DNA of 50,087 bases from Beijerinckiaceae bacterium (lineage in GTDB: Bacteria > Pseudomonadota > Alphaproteobacteria > Rhizobiales > Beijerinckiaceae): NCBI GenBank assembly GCA_004298435.1, contig SCSF01000037.1:1-50087 (forward strand), in the 5' to 3' direction. Of the stretch, positions 1 to 6,611 are shown piece by piece (position 1 is the first letter of the stretch; each line of letters begins with the position of its first letter). The notes under the pieces are model-generated. The model was not told the DNA's origin, did not search any database, and saw only the letters and a program-made list of their open reading frames with translations. The position numbers and the translations under genes were made by a program.

Positions 1-73
1 TATAGTCTTGCCATGCGGGCTCCAGCGCGCCATAACCCGGGGCGTTCACTGAACCTGAAGAGTCCTGCCGCTC

Positions 74-1108
74 ATGCCTGATTTCCAGCCCCGCGTCTTT
101 TCCGGCGTGCAGCCAACCGGCAATCTGCACCTCGGCAACTATCTGGGCGCGATTACCAAGTTTGTGGAACTGCAACGCACGCATGATTGCATCTATTGCG
201 TCGTCGATTTGCATGCGATCACGGTTGCACAGGATCCGCGGGAGTTGCGGGCAAGCATAAGGGAGGTCGCCGCGGCGTTCATTGCGGCCGGCGTCGACCC
301 GACGCAGCATATTGTTTTCAATCAGAGCCAGGTCGCCGAACACGCCGAACTCGCCTGGGTCTTCAACTGCGTGGCCCGCATGGGCTGGCTCAGCCGCATG
401 ACGCAGTTCAAGGAGAAGGCCGGCAAGGATCGCGAAAACGCGTCTGTCGGCCTGTTCGCTTATCCCTGTCTGATGGCGGCCGACATATTGCTCTATCGCG
501 CCACGCATGTGCCGGTCGGCGAGGATCAGAAGCAGCACCTCGAACTGGCGCGTGATGTCGCACAGAAATTCAATCTCGATTTTGCGGAATCGATCGCCGC
601 AAACGGCCACGGCGAAGCGTTCTTCCCCTTGCCGGAGCCGTTGATCCAGGGCGTTGCGACGCGGGTTATGAGCCTTCGCGATGGCACCAAGAAAATGTCG
701 AAATCCGATCCGAGCGACAATTCCCGCATTAACCTTTCTGACGATGCGGACACCATCGCGCAGAAGGTCCGCAAAGCGAAAACGGATCCCGACGCCTTGC
801 CGAGCGAGGTGGAAGGCTTGGGCAAGAGGCCTGAGGCCGACAATCTTGTCGGCATTTTTGCCGCTTTGAACGGCCAGTCGAAGGCGGATGTTCTGAAAGC
901 TTTCGGCGGCGGCAATTTCTCGACGTTCAAATCGGCGCTGGTCGATCTCTCGGTGGCGAAACTCGTCCCGATTGGCACGGAAATGAAGCGGCTCACCGCC
1001 GACCCGAGCCATATCGACGGGGTGCTTGCAAACGGGGCCGCGCGCGCACGCGAAATTGCGCGGGTGACCATGGCGGCCGTCAAAGACATTGTGGGTTTTG
1101 TGAGCTAA
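74..1108 (+). CDS. trpS: Tryptophanyl-tRNA synthetase
   Basis: Class I aminoacyl-tRNA synthetase that charges tRNA-Trp with tryptophan using ATP in the cytoplasm. The 344-residue length is usual for bacterial TrpS. The HIGH-type signature is HLGN at residues 19-22, preceded by the typical [14 protein letters not shown] context. The KMSKS loop is at residues 207-211. The Rossmann core between them holds the family stretches FNQSQV and MTQFKEK. The ATG start gives a complete N-terminus directly in front of the first strand. It stands alone: the next gene on the same strand begins 134 bases later behind a dispersed palindromic repeat. In many Rhizobiales trpS follows murJ; the 73 bases upstream are too short to tell. 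Confidence 0.97.
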   Translation: MPDFQPRVFSGVQPTGNLHLGNYLGAITKFVELQRTHDCIYCVVDLHAITVAQDPRELRASIREVAAAFIAAGVDPTQHIVFNQSQVAEHAELAWVFNCVARMGWLSRMTQFKEKAGKDRENASVGLFAYPCLMAADILLYRATHVPVGEDQKQHLELARDVAQKFNLDFAESIAANGHGEAFFPLPEPLIQGVATRVMSLRDGTKKMSKSDPSDNSRINLSDDADTIAQKVRKAKTDPDALPSEVEGLGKRPEADNLVGIFAALNGQSKADVLKAFGGGNFSTFKSALVDLSVAKLVPIGTEMKRLTADPSHIDGVLANGAARAREIARVTMAAVKDIVGFVS

Positions 1109-1152
1109 CCTTCTAACGGACTTGGAACCGATCTCTATTTTCCTGGTTTGAC

Positions 1153-1196
1153 GCGTTTTCTTCACGCGAACCGAAAACCACTTCGCTCGAAAACGC
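1153..1196 (+). repeat. Dispersed 44-bp palindromic element, copy A
   Basis: A 44-base core begins with GCGTTTTC (1153-1160) and ends with the exact reverse complement GAAAACGC (1189-1196). Inside it, GCGAA and TTCGC form a second pairing. A GTTTGAC tract precedes the core. Four further copies of the same core length lie at 10291, 13276, 37669 and 39539. It sits between trpS and the tonB-like gene. This looks like a small non-coding repeat of the REP or MITE class; no function is shown. Confidence 0.75.
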
Positions 1197-1242
1197 TCTA
1201 TGGCATTGCCGGTTATTGGGCGGCGTTGGTGTGGTTCGCTTG

Positions 1243-2268
1243 ATGACACTCGATACGTCATATCCGCAACCGGAGGGATTGCGCGTCGATCACGCGCAGC
1301 GCTTCTCCGACTCTCATGCGGATCGAGCGTTTGCCGGCCGCTCTTCGCGCCTGTCTGTTCTGCTCATCGCAAGTCTCGCGCTGCATCTTTCCCTTCTGAC
1401 AGCGTTGGATCTTTTCGATACCGCGCCGCCCACCTCCGCGGGTCCGCACGCCATTTCTGTGGAGCTCGTCTCCGAACCGCAGGCCGCGGCGGCGTCAAAA
1501 TCCGCCAAAACGCCGCAGAAAAAGGCCGAAGCGAAGCCTGCCGGGGCGGCGAAGCTGGATACAAAGCCGGCGATCGCGCAGCCAAGCACGCCTGAGGCGA
1601 AGAAAGTTCAACCGACAAAAGCCGAGGCGACGAAACCAGCGCCTTCGCAGGCCGAAGCGCCAAAACAGCAGGCGGCAGAAACAAAGAGCCAGCCGGAGAC
1701 ATCCGTCCAAAAACCAATGCAGGCTGCGGCCAAACCTGCCGCCGCACCTCCACCGCGTGCTCCAGACAATGCGCCGAAACCGCAGCCGACGAGTGTAAAA
1801 CCGCAATCTGCGGAGGCAAAACCCCCAACGCCGCAGCCGCCTCCGCAGCCGCTGCCCTGGGAGCAAGCGCCCTCGCAAGCCTCACAGCCTCAACAAACAT
1901 CCGATTTGGGCAAGGGCTCTGGCTTGCCGTTCAATGAGCAGGCGCAGGAGGCCGTGCCTGTGCAGATGCCGAGCGCGGACGGCGACGTCGCCATCAGTTA
2001 TGAAACGGTCGTGTCAGGCAAGCTCGCGCTCGCAAGACGGTATCCGCCGGAGGCCCGCGCCCGGGGCGCGCATGGCGCAGCGATGATCGCATTTCTCATC
2101 GATGGCAAAGGCCATGTGGTGAAGCTGAAATTGCTGAAGTCGAGCGGCGATGCGGCGCTCGATGTCGAAAGCCTTGCGCTTGTGATGCGCGCCGAGCCAT
2201 TCCCGCCGCCGCCGCCAGGCGCCGAAAGGGAATTTGCGATCTCGGTGGATTTCGATCCGAAGAAATAG
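1243..2268 (+). CDS. TonB-family energy transducer protein
   Basis: Probable inner-membrane TonB-type protein that would couple the proton-motive force to outer-membrane receptors. From the ATG at 1243 (341 residues) it has a short cytoplasmic N-terminus and one membrane segment at about residues 37-58. A long linker rich in Ala, Pro, Lys and Gln follows (about 80-230). The C-terminal domain (about 253-339) has the TonB pattern ARRYPPEARARGAHG, then IDGKGHVVKLKLLKSSGDAALD and a terminal strand. A TTG at 1216 would add nine residues and is less likely. No exbB or exbD is adjacent, so the partners must be elsewhere. Related TonB C-terminal-domain proteins can have roles other than iron uptake, so no symbol is given. 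Confidence 0.85.
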   Translation: MTLDTSYPQPEGLRVDHAQRFSDSHADRAFAGRSSRLSVLLIASLALHLSLLTALDLFDTAPPTSAGPHAISVELVSEPQAAAASKSAKTPQKKAEAKPAGAAKLDTKPAIAQPSTPEAKKVQPTKAEATKPAPSQAEAPKQQAAETKSQPETSVQKPMQAAAKPAAAPPPRAPDNAPKPQPTSVKPQSAEAKPPTPQPPPQPLPWEQAPSQASQPQQTSDLGKGSGLPFNEQAQEAVPVQMPSADGDVAISYETVVSGKLALARRYPPEARARGAHGAAMIAFLIDGKGHVVKLKLLKSSGDAALDVESLALVMRAEPFPPPPPGAEREFAISVDFDPKK

Positions 2269-2283
2269 GAGCGCTTCCGATTC

Positions 2284-2307
2284 CCTCTCCCCGTTCACGG
2301 GGAGAGG
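2284..2307. terminator. Palindrome between convergent genes; CCTCTCCCCG element, copy 1
   Basis: A perfect 10-bp stem, CCTCTCCCCG (2284-2293) and CGGGGAGAGG (2298-2307), with a TTCA loop. It lies 15 bases after the tonB-like stop and about 50 bases from the convergent hydrolase stop, so it could end transcription in both directions, though there is no U-run. The same two 10-base arms recur exactly at 25926 and 26057, so it is also a member of a repeat family. Confidence 0.55.
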
Positions 2308-2354
2308 AGCGGCCTGCATCCGGGCAAACCGATTGCGTCTGTGCAGTCTCACTA

Positions 2355-3185
2355 TCACATAGCTTCGATCGCCTGTTGCAATCGGGCAAGATCCTCCGGC
2401 CGCGACAGGCGATGCTCGCCGTCCTTGATCAATGTGAGAACCACAGGATCGGCGGCCAGATGTTCGACCAAGGTCATGGAATGACGCCAGGGCACGTCCT
2501 CGTCGCGCATGCCGTGGAGAATATGGACCGGGCAATAGCTACGGATCGTATCGCCGAACATCAGATGTCGGCGGCCTTCCTCGATCAGCTTTCGCGTGAT
2601 CGGATAGGGTCCTGCGGAATAGGCTGAGGGGCGCATCCACACCCCATCGCGTTCAAGCTCTTCGCGCGCTTCCGGCGAAAGCCGATCGAATACGAGCGCT
2701 TCCGTGAAATCGACGGCAGGGGCGATCAGGACAAGGCCATGCAAGCGCCATGTCTCGCCCATCTGCGCAAAGGCGCGGGCGCAAAGAAGCGCCAGCCAAC
2801 CGCCCATGGACGAGCCGACGAGGATTTGCGGCTCGGCGGTGGCGGCGCGAATGACGGCAAGCGATTCGTCGAGCCATGAGCCTATGGTGGCGTCCTCGAA
2901 GCGCCCATCCGATCGGCCATGGCCGGAATAATCAAAGCGCAGGCAGCTTCGATTTCGGCTCTGCGCCCATTGGTCGAGCGCGCTTGCCTTGACGGATTCC
3001 ATGTCGGACCGGAAGCCGCCGAGCCAGACGAGCCCGGGCAGGCGGGTGTCGGCATGTTCTGCGGTCCGTTGCAGAAATGCGATTTGCCGCCGCGCTTCGC
3101 CGTCGCCGACAGGAAGGAATTGTGGATGAACCGCTTCGGGCAGGTTCTCGATTTGCTCCGGCTGCTGCTTCACCCTTATCCTCAT
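2355..3185 (-). CDS. Alpha/beta hydrolase
   Basis: Serine hydrolase of the alpha/beta-hydrolase fold, substrate unknown. The protein from ATG 3185 is 276 residues. The oxyanion region reads LVWLGGFRSD, followed by RFDYSGHGRSDG. The nucleophile elbow is VGSSMGGW, making the central Ser the catalytic nucleophile. A late Asp (HGMRDEDVPW) and a C-terminal His (KDGEHRLS) complete the triad. This spacing resembles the BAAT/esterase-like and palmitoyl-thioesterase ABHD10-like hydrolases common in Alphaproteobacteria. The reading frame stays open up to 3299, but that would overlap the divergent glycosyltransferase start, so the ATG at 3185 is preferred. Confidence 0.85.
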   Translation of the reverse strand: MRIRVKQQPEQIENLPEAVHPQFLPVGDGEARRQIAFLQRTAEHADTRLPGLVWLGGFRSDMESVKASALDQWAQSRNRSCLRFDYSGHGRSDGRFEDATIGSWLDESLAVIRAATAEPQILVGSSMGGWLALLCARAFAQMGETWRLHGLVLIAPAVDFTEALVFDRLSPEAREELERDGVWMRPSAYSAGPYPITRKLIEEGRRHLMFGDTIRSYCPVHILHGMRDEDVPWRHSMTLVEHLAADPVVLTLIKDGEHRLSRPEDLARLQQAIEAM

Positions 3186-3274
3186 TGCATGTCTGATCCA
3201 CGATCGACGACCGCACCGCGAGCCAATCGGCAATTGGCAGGCCAAAACGGTGCGCAGAACGGGCGGCTGGGTCC

Positions 3275-4507
3275 GTGTCGCGCCTGAGCCACTCCGCACC
3301 CGCCGGATGGCCCGGCTCCGGCAGTATCAGACATCCTCTCGCGGGGCACACGATCTTGCAGATCGTTCCCGAATTGAACAGCGGCGGCGCCGAGCAGGCG
3401 ACCATCGATATAGCTGCGGCGCTTGCTGCTGTCGGCGCGCGGCCTCTCGTTGCGAGCGCCGGCGGCCGCCTGGTGAGCGAGTTGCAGGCAAATGGCGGCA
3501 TTTGGCAACCATTTCCAGCACAGAGCAAAAATCCGCTCGCGATGCTGCGCAACCAGCGCCGTCTCGCGGAACTGATCCGCGCCGAAGGCGTCAGTCTCGT
3601 GCATGCCCGGTCCCGCGCTCCTGCCTGGGTTGCCTATGGCGTAACGCGCCGCACGAAGACACCCTTCGTGACGACTTTTCACGGCGCTTACTCCGGCAGT
3701 TCGACCTTCAAGCTGCGCTATAATTCGATTATGGCGAAAGGTGATTGCGTGATCGCCAATTCCGCCTTCACGGCAGCCCATATCGCGCGGCTTTATCCGT
3801 TCGCCTCGGAACATATCAGGATCGTCGAGCGCGGCATCGATCTGCGTGCTTTCAATCCGGGCGACATTGATCCGGCGCGCGTGCAAACGCTGCGGCAGGC
3901 GTGGCAGATTGCGCCCGGTGAGCGGATCGTCCTTCTCGCCGCGCGGCTTGCTCCGCGCAAGGGGCACAAGATCCTGATCGAGGCGGCGCAGCAGCTTCTC
4001 GCGGAAGGGGTCAGTGACACGAAATTCATCTTTGCCGGTGACGAACAGGGCCACGCTGCCTATCTGAAAGAACTCGACGCGGCGATTGCCAAAGCCGGCC
4101 TCGCCGGTTTTGTCCGGCGCACCGGCCACTGTTCCGATATGCCGGCGGCGATTCTCGCGGCGGCGCTTGTCGTCGTGCCATCGACCGAGCCTGAAACCTT
4201 CGGCCGGGTTGCGGCCGAAGCGCAGGCTATTGGAACGCCTCTCGTAATGACCGATCTCGGCGCTGCGCCGGAGGTCGTCCTCGCGCCGCCGCAGGTTCCG
4301 GAGGAAGAACGGACCGGCTGGCGCGTGCCCCCTGGCGACGCGCGCGCCTTATCCGGCGCGATGCGTGTGGCGCTGGAACTCGGCGCGACAGCGAGGGATG
4401 CCCTGTCCGCCCGGGCGCGTGCGCATGTCCTGCAACGGTTTTCGGTCGCACGCATGCAGGCTGAAACTCTTGCCGCTTATGCTGCGTTACTCGCTGGCCA
4501 ATCGTGA
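3275..4507 (+). CDS. Glycosyltransferase family 4 protein
   Basis: GT-B fold retaining glycosyltransferase, probably transferring a nucleotide-activated sugar in LPS or exopolysaccharide assembly; donor and acceptor unknown. It has 410 residues. The N-terminal domain opens with ILQIVPELNSGGAEQ (about residues 27-41), a typical GT4 glycine-rich acceptor-side loop, and contains VTTFHG. The C-terminal donor-binding domain has LLAARLAPRKGH (near residue 230) and the E-x7-E-type motif in PSTEPETFGRVAAEAQAIG. The start is GTG at 3275; no in-frame ATG exists before the first strand. It is divergent from the hydrolase with an 89-base gap. No other polysaccharide gene adjoins it. Confidence 0.88.
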   Translation: MSRLSHSAPAGWPGSGSIRHPLAGHTILQIVPELNSGGAEQATIDIAAALAAVGARPLVASAGGRLVSELQANGGIWQPFPAQSKNPLAMLRNQRRLAELIRAEGVSLVHARSRAPAWVAYGVTRRTKTPFVTTFHGAYSGSSTFKLRYNSIMAKGDCVIANSAFTAAHIARLYPFASEHIRIVERGIDLRAFNPGDIDPARVQTLRQAWQIAPGERIVLLAARLAPRKGHKILIEAAQQLLAEGVSDTKFIFAGDEQGHAAYLKELDAAIAKAGLAGFVRRTGHCSDMPAAILAAALVVVPSTEPETFGRVAAEAQAIGTPLVMTDLGAAPEVVLAPPQVPEEERTGWRVPPGDARALSGAMRVALELGATARDALSARARAHVLQRFSVARMQAETLAAYAALLAGQS

Positions 4508-4650
4508 GCTGGCGCCGGGCAGCTTGCATATTTCTGACGATTTTGCGCCAACCTGCGTCTCTTCGGCATAAACCTCTGGTGAATCAGGCAAAGAGCCACA
4601 AAATACCACGCATGCAGCGGAGACAGTTGTTTGCGCGTCATAAGGTTTGA

Positions 4651-4680
4651 TTGACTTCACGCAAGCATTGCAACAATGCT
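4651..4680 (+). promoter_or_regulatory. Candidate infC promoter or operator palindrome
   Basis: A TTGACT (-35-like) is at 4651-4656. Eight bases further a perfect dyad AGCATTG-CAA-CAATGCT spans 4664-4680 and covers where a -10 box would fall. The -10 match itself is weak. It lies about 90 bases ahead of the infC start, leaving a leader that also has a small ACGGG/CCCGT stem near 4684. The stretch 4508-4771 contains no gene. Confidence 0.4.
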
Positions 4681-4755
4681 CAACACGGGTCCTGCCCGTT
4701 CCGTCATTGCAAATTCAGACGATTTGTGTCGGAACTGCGGGATTCGATCATTTTC

Positions 4756-4763
4756 AAGAGGAG
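4756..4763 (+). promoter_or_regulatory. Ribosome binding site that fixes the AUU start of infC
   Basis: AAGAGGAG at 4756-4763 is a strong Shine-Dalgarno sequence. It is 8 bases before the ATT at 4772 but 20 bases before the first nearby in-frame ATG at 4784, so the ATT is the better spaced initiator. Confidence 0.75.
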
Positions 4764-4771
4764 ACCAGCCC

Positions 4772-5311
4772 ATTCGCCGTCCAATGAAAAGTATTCAGGC
4801 CCCGCAGAAGGACGGGCCACATATCAATCGAGAAATCCGCGCCCGCGAAGTTCAGCTTATCGATGCCGAAGGTCAGAACCGCGGCGTCGTGCAGATTCAG
4901 GAAGCGCAGCAGACCGCCGATGAGGCCGGCCTGGATCTTGTCGAGATCGTCCCGACAGCCAATCCGCCCGTCTGCAAGATCCTCGATTATGGGAAATTCC
5001 GCTTCCTTGAACAAAAGAAGGCGGCCGAGGCGCGCAAAAAGCAGAAGATCGTTGAAATCAAGGAAATCAAGCTTCGCCCGGGCATCGACGAGCACGATTA
5101 CGACACGAAGATGAAGGCGGTATACCGCTTCTTCGAAGAGGGCGACAAGGTCAAGGTTACCCTGCGCTTCCGCGGCCGCGAGATGGCGCACCAGGATATC
5201 GGCTACAGGCTCCTGGATCGAGTCCGGTCCGAGACCCTCAATGTCGCAAAAGTCGAGATCGAGCCTTCCATGGAAGGGCGGCAGATGGTGATGATCCTGG
5301 CCCCCAGATAG
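4772..5311 (+). CDS. infC: Translation initiation factor IF-3, AUU start codon
   Basis: IF-3 binds the 30S subunit, checks start-codon and initiator-tRNA pairing and prevents early 50S joining. The protein (179 residues from 4772) has the IF3-N domain beginning [20 protein letters not shown] and the IF3-C domain with [19 protein letters not shown] and the [10 protein letters not shown] stretch. The chosen start is ATT, supported by the well-spaced ribosome binding site at 4756-4763 and by alphaproteobacterial IF-3 proteins commonly starting just before RRP. An in-frame ATG far upstream (4676) would add 32 residues unlike the family, and the ATG at 4784 lacks a ribosome binding site at useful distance. 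AUU starts in infC are the known basis of autoregulation in E. coli. rpmI and rplT follow. Confidence 0.95.
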   Translation: MRRPMKSIQAPQKDGPHINREIRAREVQLIDAEGQNRGVVQIQEAQQTADEAGLDLVEIVPTANPPVCKILDYGKFRFLEQKKAAEARKKQKIVEIKEIKLRPGIDEHDYDTKMKAVYRFFEEGDKVKVTLRFRGREMAHQDIGYRLLDRVRSETLNVAKVEIEPSMEGRQMVMILAPR

Positions 5312-5361
5312 GGGATCCTCAAGGATCTGGACAATGAACGGGTGGGCGCGCAGGTGCGCGC

Positions 5362-5391
5362 TTGCCTTGGCATTGGCTTTGCGCTTATAAA
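5362..5391 (+). promoter_or_regulatory. Candidate promoter for rpmI-rplT
   Basis: TTGCCT (5362-5367) and TATAAA (5386-5391) are separated by 18 bases in the 277-base spacer between infC and rpmI. The spacing is good and the -10 box matches five of six consensus bases. This is a pattern match only. No gene is seen in 5312-5588. Confidence 0.35.
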
Positions 5392-5461
5392 CCCAGCCTT
5401 CGAACCGCCCGGCCGGATAGGGCTGCCGTGGCGGTTCTTTAGCTCGTTCGGCAACGAACGG

Positions 5462-5494
5462 GAGCAATTTTCCAGCCTTGGCCGGAAATTGCTC
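5462..5494 (+). other. Hairpin in the rpmI leader
   Basis: GAGCAATTTTCC (5462-5473) pairs with GGAAATTGCTC (5484-5494), 11 pairs with one bulged T. It lies 95 bases ahead of rpmI and has no following U-run, so it is not a classical terminator. In other bacteria the L35-L20 messenger leader is bound by L20 for autoregulation. Whether this hairpin does that is not shown by the sequence. Confidence 0.4.
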
Positions 5495-5588
5495 AAAAAC
5501 AATCAGGCGGATATGCGACGCTGATGCCGGGGCCTTTTTGGCGACCTGGTGCGGGCGTTGCGATTGCCGCACTTACGGAGACGAGCAA

Positions 5589-5789
5589 ATGCCCAAACTG
5601 AAGACCAAATCGGGCGCCAAGAAGCGCTTCAAGCTGACCGGCACCGGCAAGGTGGTTTACGCCCAGCGCGGCAAGCGTCACGGCATGATCAAGCGGACCA
5701 ACAAGCAGATCCGGAATCTGCGCGGCACCAATGTTCTGTTCAAGACCGACGGCGACAACGTGAAGAAGTACTTTCTGCCGAATGCGTGA
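5589..5789 (+). CDS. rpmI: 50S ribosomal protein L35
   Basis: Small basic protein of the large ribosomal subunit, 66 residues, the standard length. The start [14 protein letters not shown] and the internal [20 protein letters not shown] stretch are diagnostic. The ATG at 5589 follows an ACGGAGACGAGCAA leader with a GGAG ribosome binding site. An in-frame ATG at 5478 would add 37 unrelated residues and is rejected. It is followed by rplT after 51 bases and is presumably cotranscribed with it. Confidence 0.98.
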   Translation: MPKLKTKSGAKKRFKLTGTGKVVYAQRGKRHGMIKRTNKQIRNLRGTNVLFKTDGDNVKKYFLPNA

Positions 5790-5840
5790 AAGTTCTTAAG
5801 TCCTCGTCTGTTCTGATGCTGTCAATTTCGGAGATTTCAA

Positions 5841-6206
5841 ATGGCTCGCGTCAAGCGCGGTGTCACCGCACACGCCAAACACAAGAAAACCCTTGAAGCC
5901 GCAAAAGGCTTCTATGGGCGCCGCAAGAATACGATCCGTGCCGCCAAAGCCGCCGTCGATCGTTCGATGCAATATGCGACCCGCGATCGCAAGGCGAAGA
6001 AGCGTGTCTTCCGCGCTCTGTGGATCCAGAGGCTGAACGCCGCCGTCCGCGAATGCGGCATCACCTATTCGCGGTTTATCGACGGTCTCAACAAGGCCGG
6101 TGTCGAGATCGATCGCAAGGTTTTGTCCGAGCTCGCCATCCATGAGCCAGAAGCCTTCAAGGCGATTGTCGAGAAGGCCAAGAGCGCGCTTCCCGCGGGT
6201 GCGTAG
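5841..6206 (+). CDS. rplT: 50S ribosomal protein L20
   Basis: Assembly-initiating large-subunit protein that binds 23S rRNA. It has 121 residues, usual for the family. The sequence [19 protein letters not shown], then [14 protein letters not shown] and the C-terminal [24 protein letters not shown] are characteristic. In many Alphaproteobacteria pheS and pheT follow directly; here the block ends at a hairpin and the next genes run on the opposite strand. Confidence 0.98.
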   Translation: MARVKRGVTAHAKHKKTLEAAKGFYGRRKNTIRAAKAAVDRSMQYATRDRKAKKRVFRALWIQRLNAAVRECGITYSRFIDGLNKAGVEIDRKVLSELAIHEPEAFKAIVEKAKSALPAGA

Positions 6207-6237
6207 GCTTACTTCGATTCAGCATGAAGCGCGCGTT

Positions 6238-6265
6238 CCTTCTCCCGCAAGCAGGCGGGAGAAGG
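6238..6265 (+). terminator. Probable terminator hairpin after rplT
   Basis: CCTTCTCCCGC (6238-6248) and GCGGGAGAAGG (6255-6265) form an 11-bp stem with a six-base loop, 31 bases after the rplT stop. The following GGAGCAATTTTG has only a short T-run. It lies between convergent genes. The arms resemble, but do not equal, the CCTCTCCCCG family. Confidence 0.55.
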
Positions 6266-6295
6266 GGAGCAATTTTGTCACCTTCGAGAGCGCTC

Positions 6296-6607
6296 TTACC
6301 GCCGGACGACCTGCGGCGTAACGGTCATGTGCATTCTCTTGTGGCCATGGTGGCGGTAGCGCACTGTATGCCGGTGCCGGTGCCGGTGCCCGTGTCTGCG
6401 CAGCTTGGCGCGTCCGATGCCGATGCCGGCCGGAACAGGCTTCAGAGCATGTTCGTGGGCGACAGGCCCAAATGAAGCAAGACACAGATTATAGGCGTCG
6501 GCCCCCTGGATCTTGTCGCAATCCTTGATCGATCTCGCTACGGCGCTTCCCTGCGCTAGAAAAAGTGCCATTGCTACGGCGATCGGGATCATCAGCACAT
6601 ACCGCAA
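6296..6607 (-). CDS. Histidine-rich exported protein, function unknown
   Basis: A 103-residue protein beginning MRYVLMIPIAVAMALFLAQ, a clear signal peptide probably cut after AVA near residue 24. The mature N-terminus has a two-cysteine block (DCDKIQ...YNLCLASFGP), and the C-terminal third is a run of His and Arg with few other residues (HGHRHRHRHTVRYRHHGHK). That tail suggests metal or polyanion binding in the periplasm, which is inference. The start codon is TTG at 6607, with GAGG 8 bases ahead overlapping the pheT stop region. Only four bases separate it from pheT, so it is probably translated from the pheT message. I do not recognise a named family. Confidence 0.7.
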   Translation of the reverse strand: MRYVLMIPIAVAMALFLAQGSAVARSIKDCDKIQGADAYNLCLASFGPVAHEHALKPVPAGIGIGRAKLRRHGHRHRHRHTVRYRHHGHKRMHMTVTPQVVRR

Positions 6608-6611
6608 TACT

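Noticed and set aside
4676-4771. N-terminal extension of IF-3 from the ATG at 4676
   Set aside because: The extra 32 residues are unlike IF-3 and the frame there lies in the leader; the ATT at 4772 has the properly spaced ribosome binding site.
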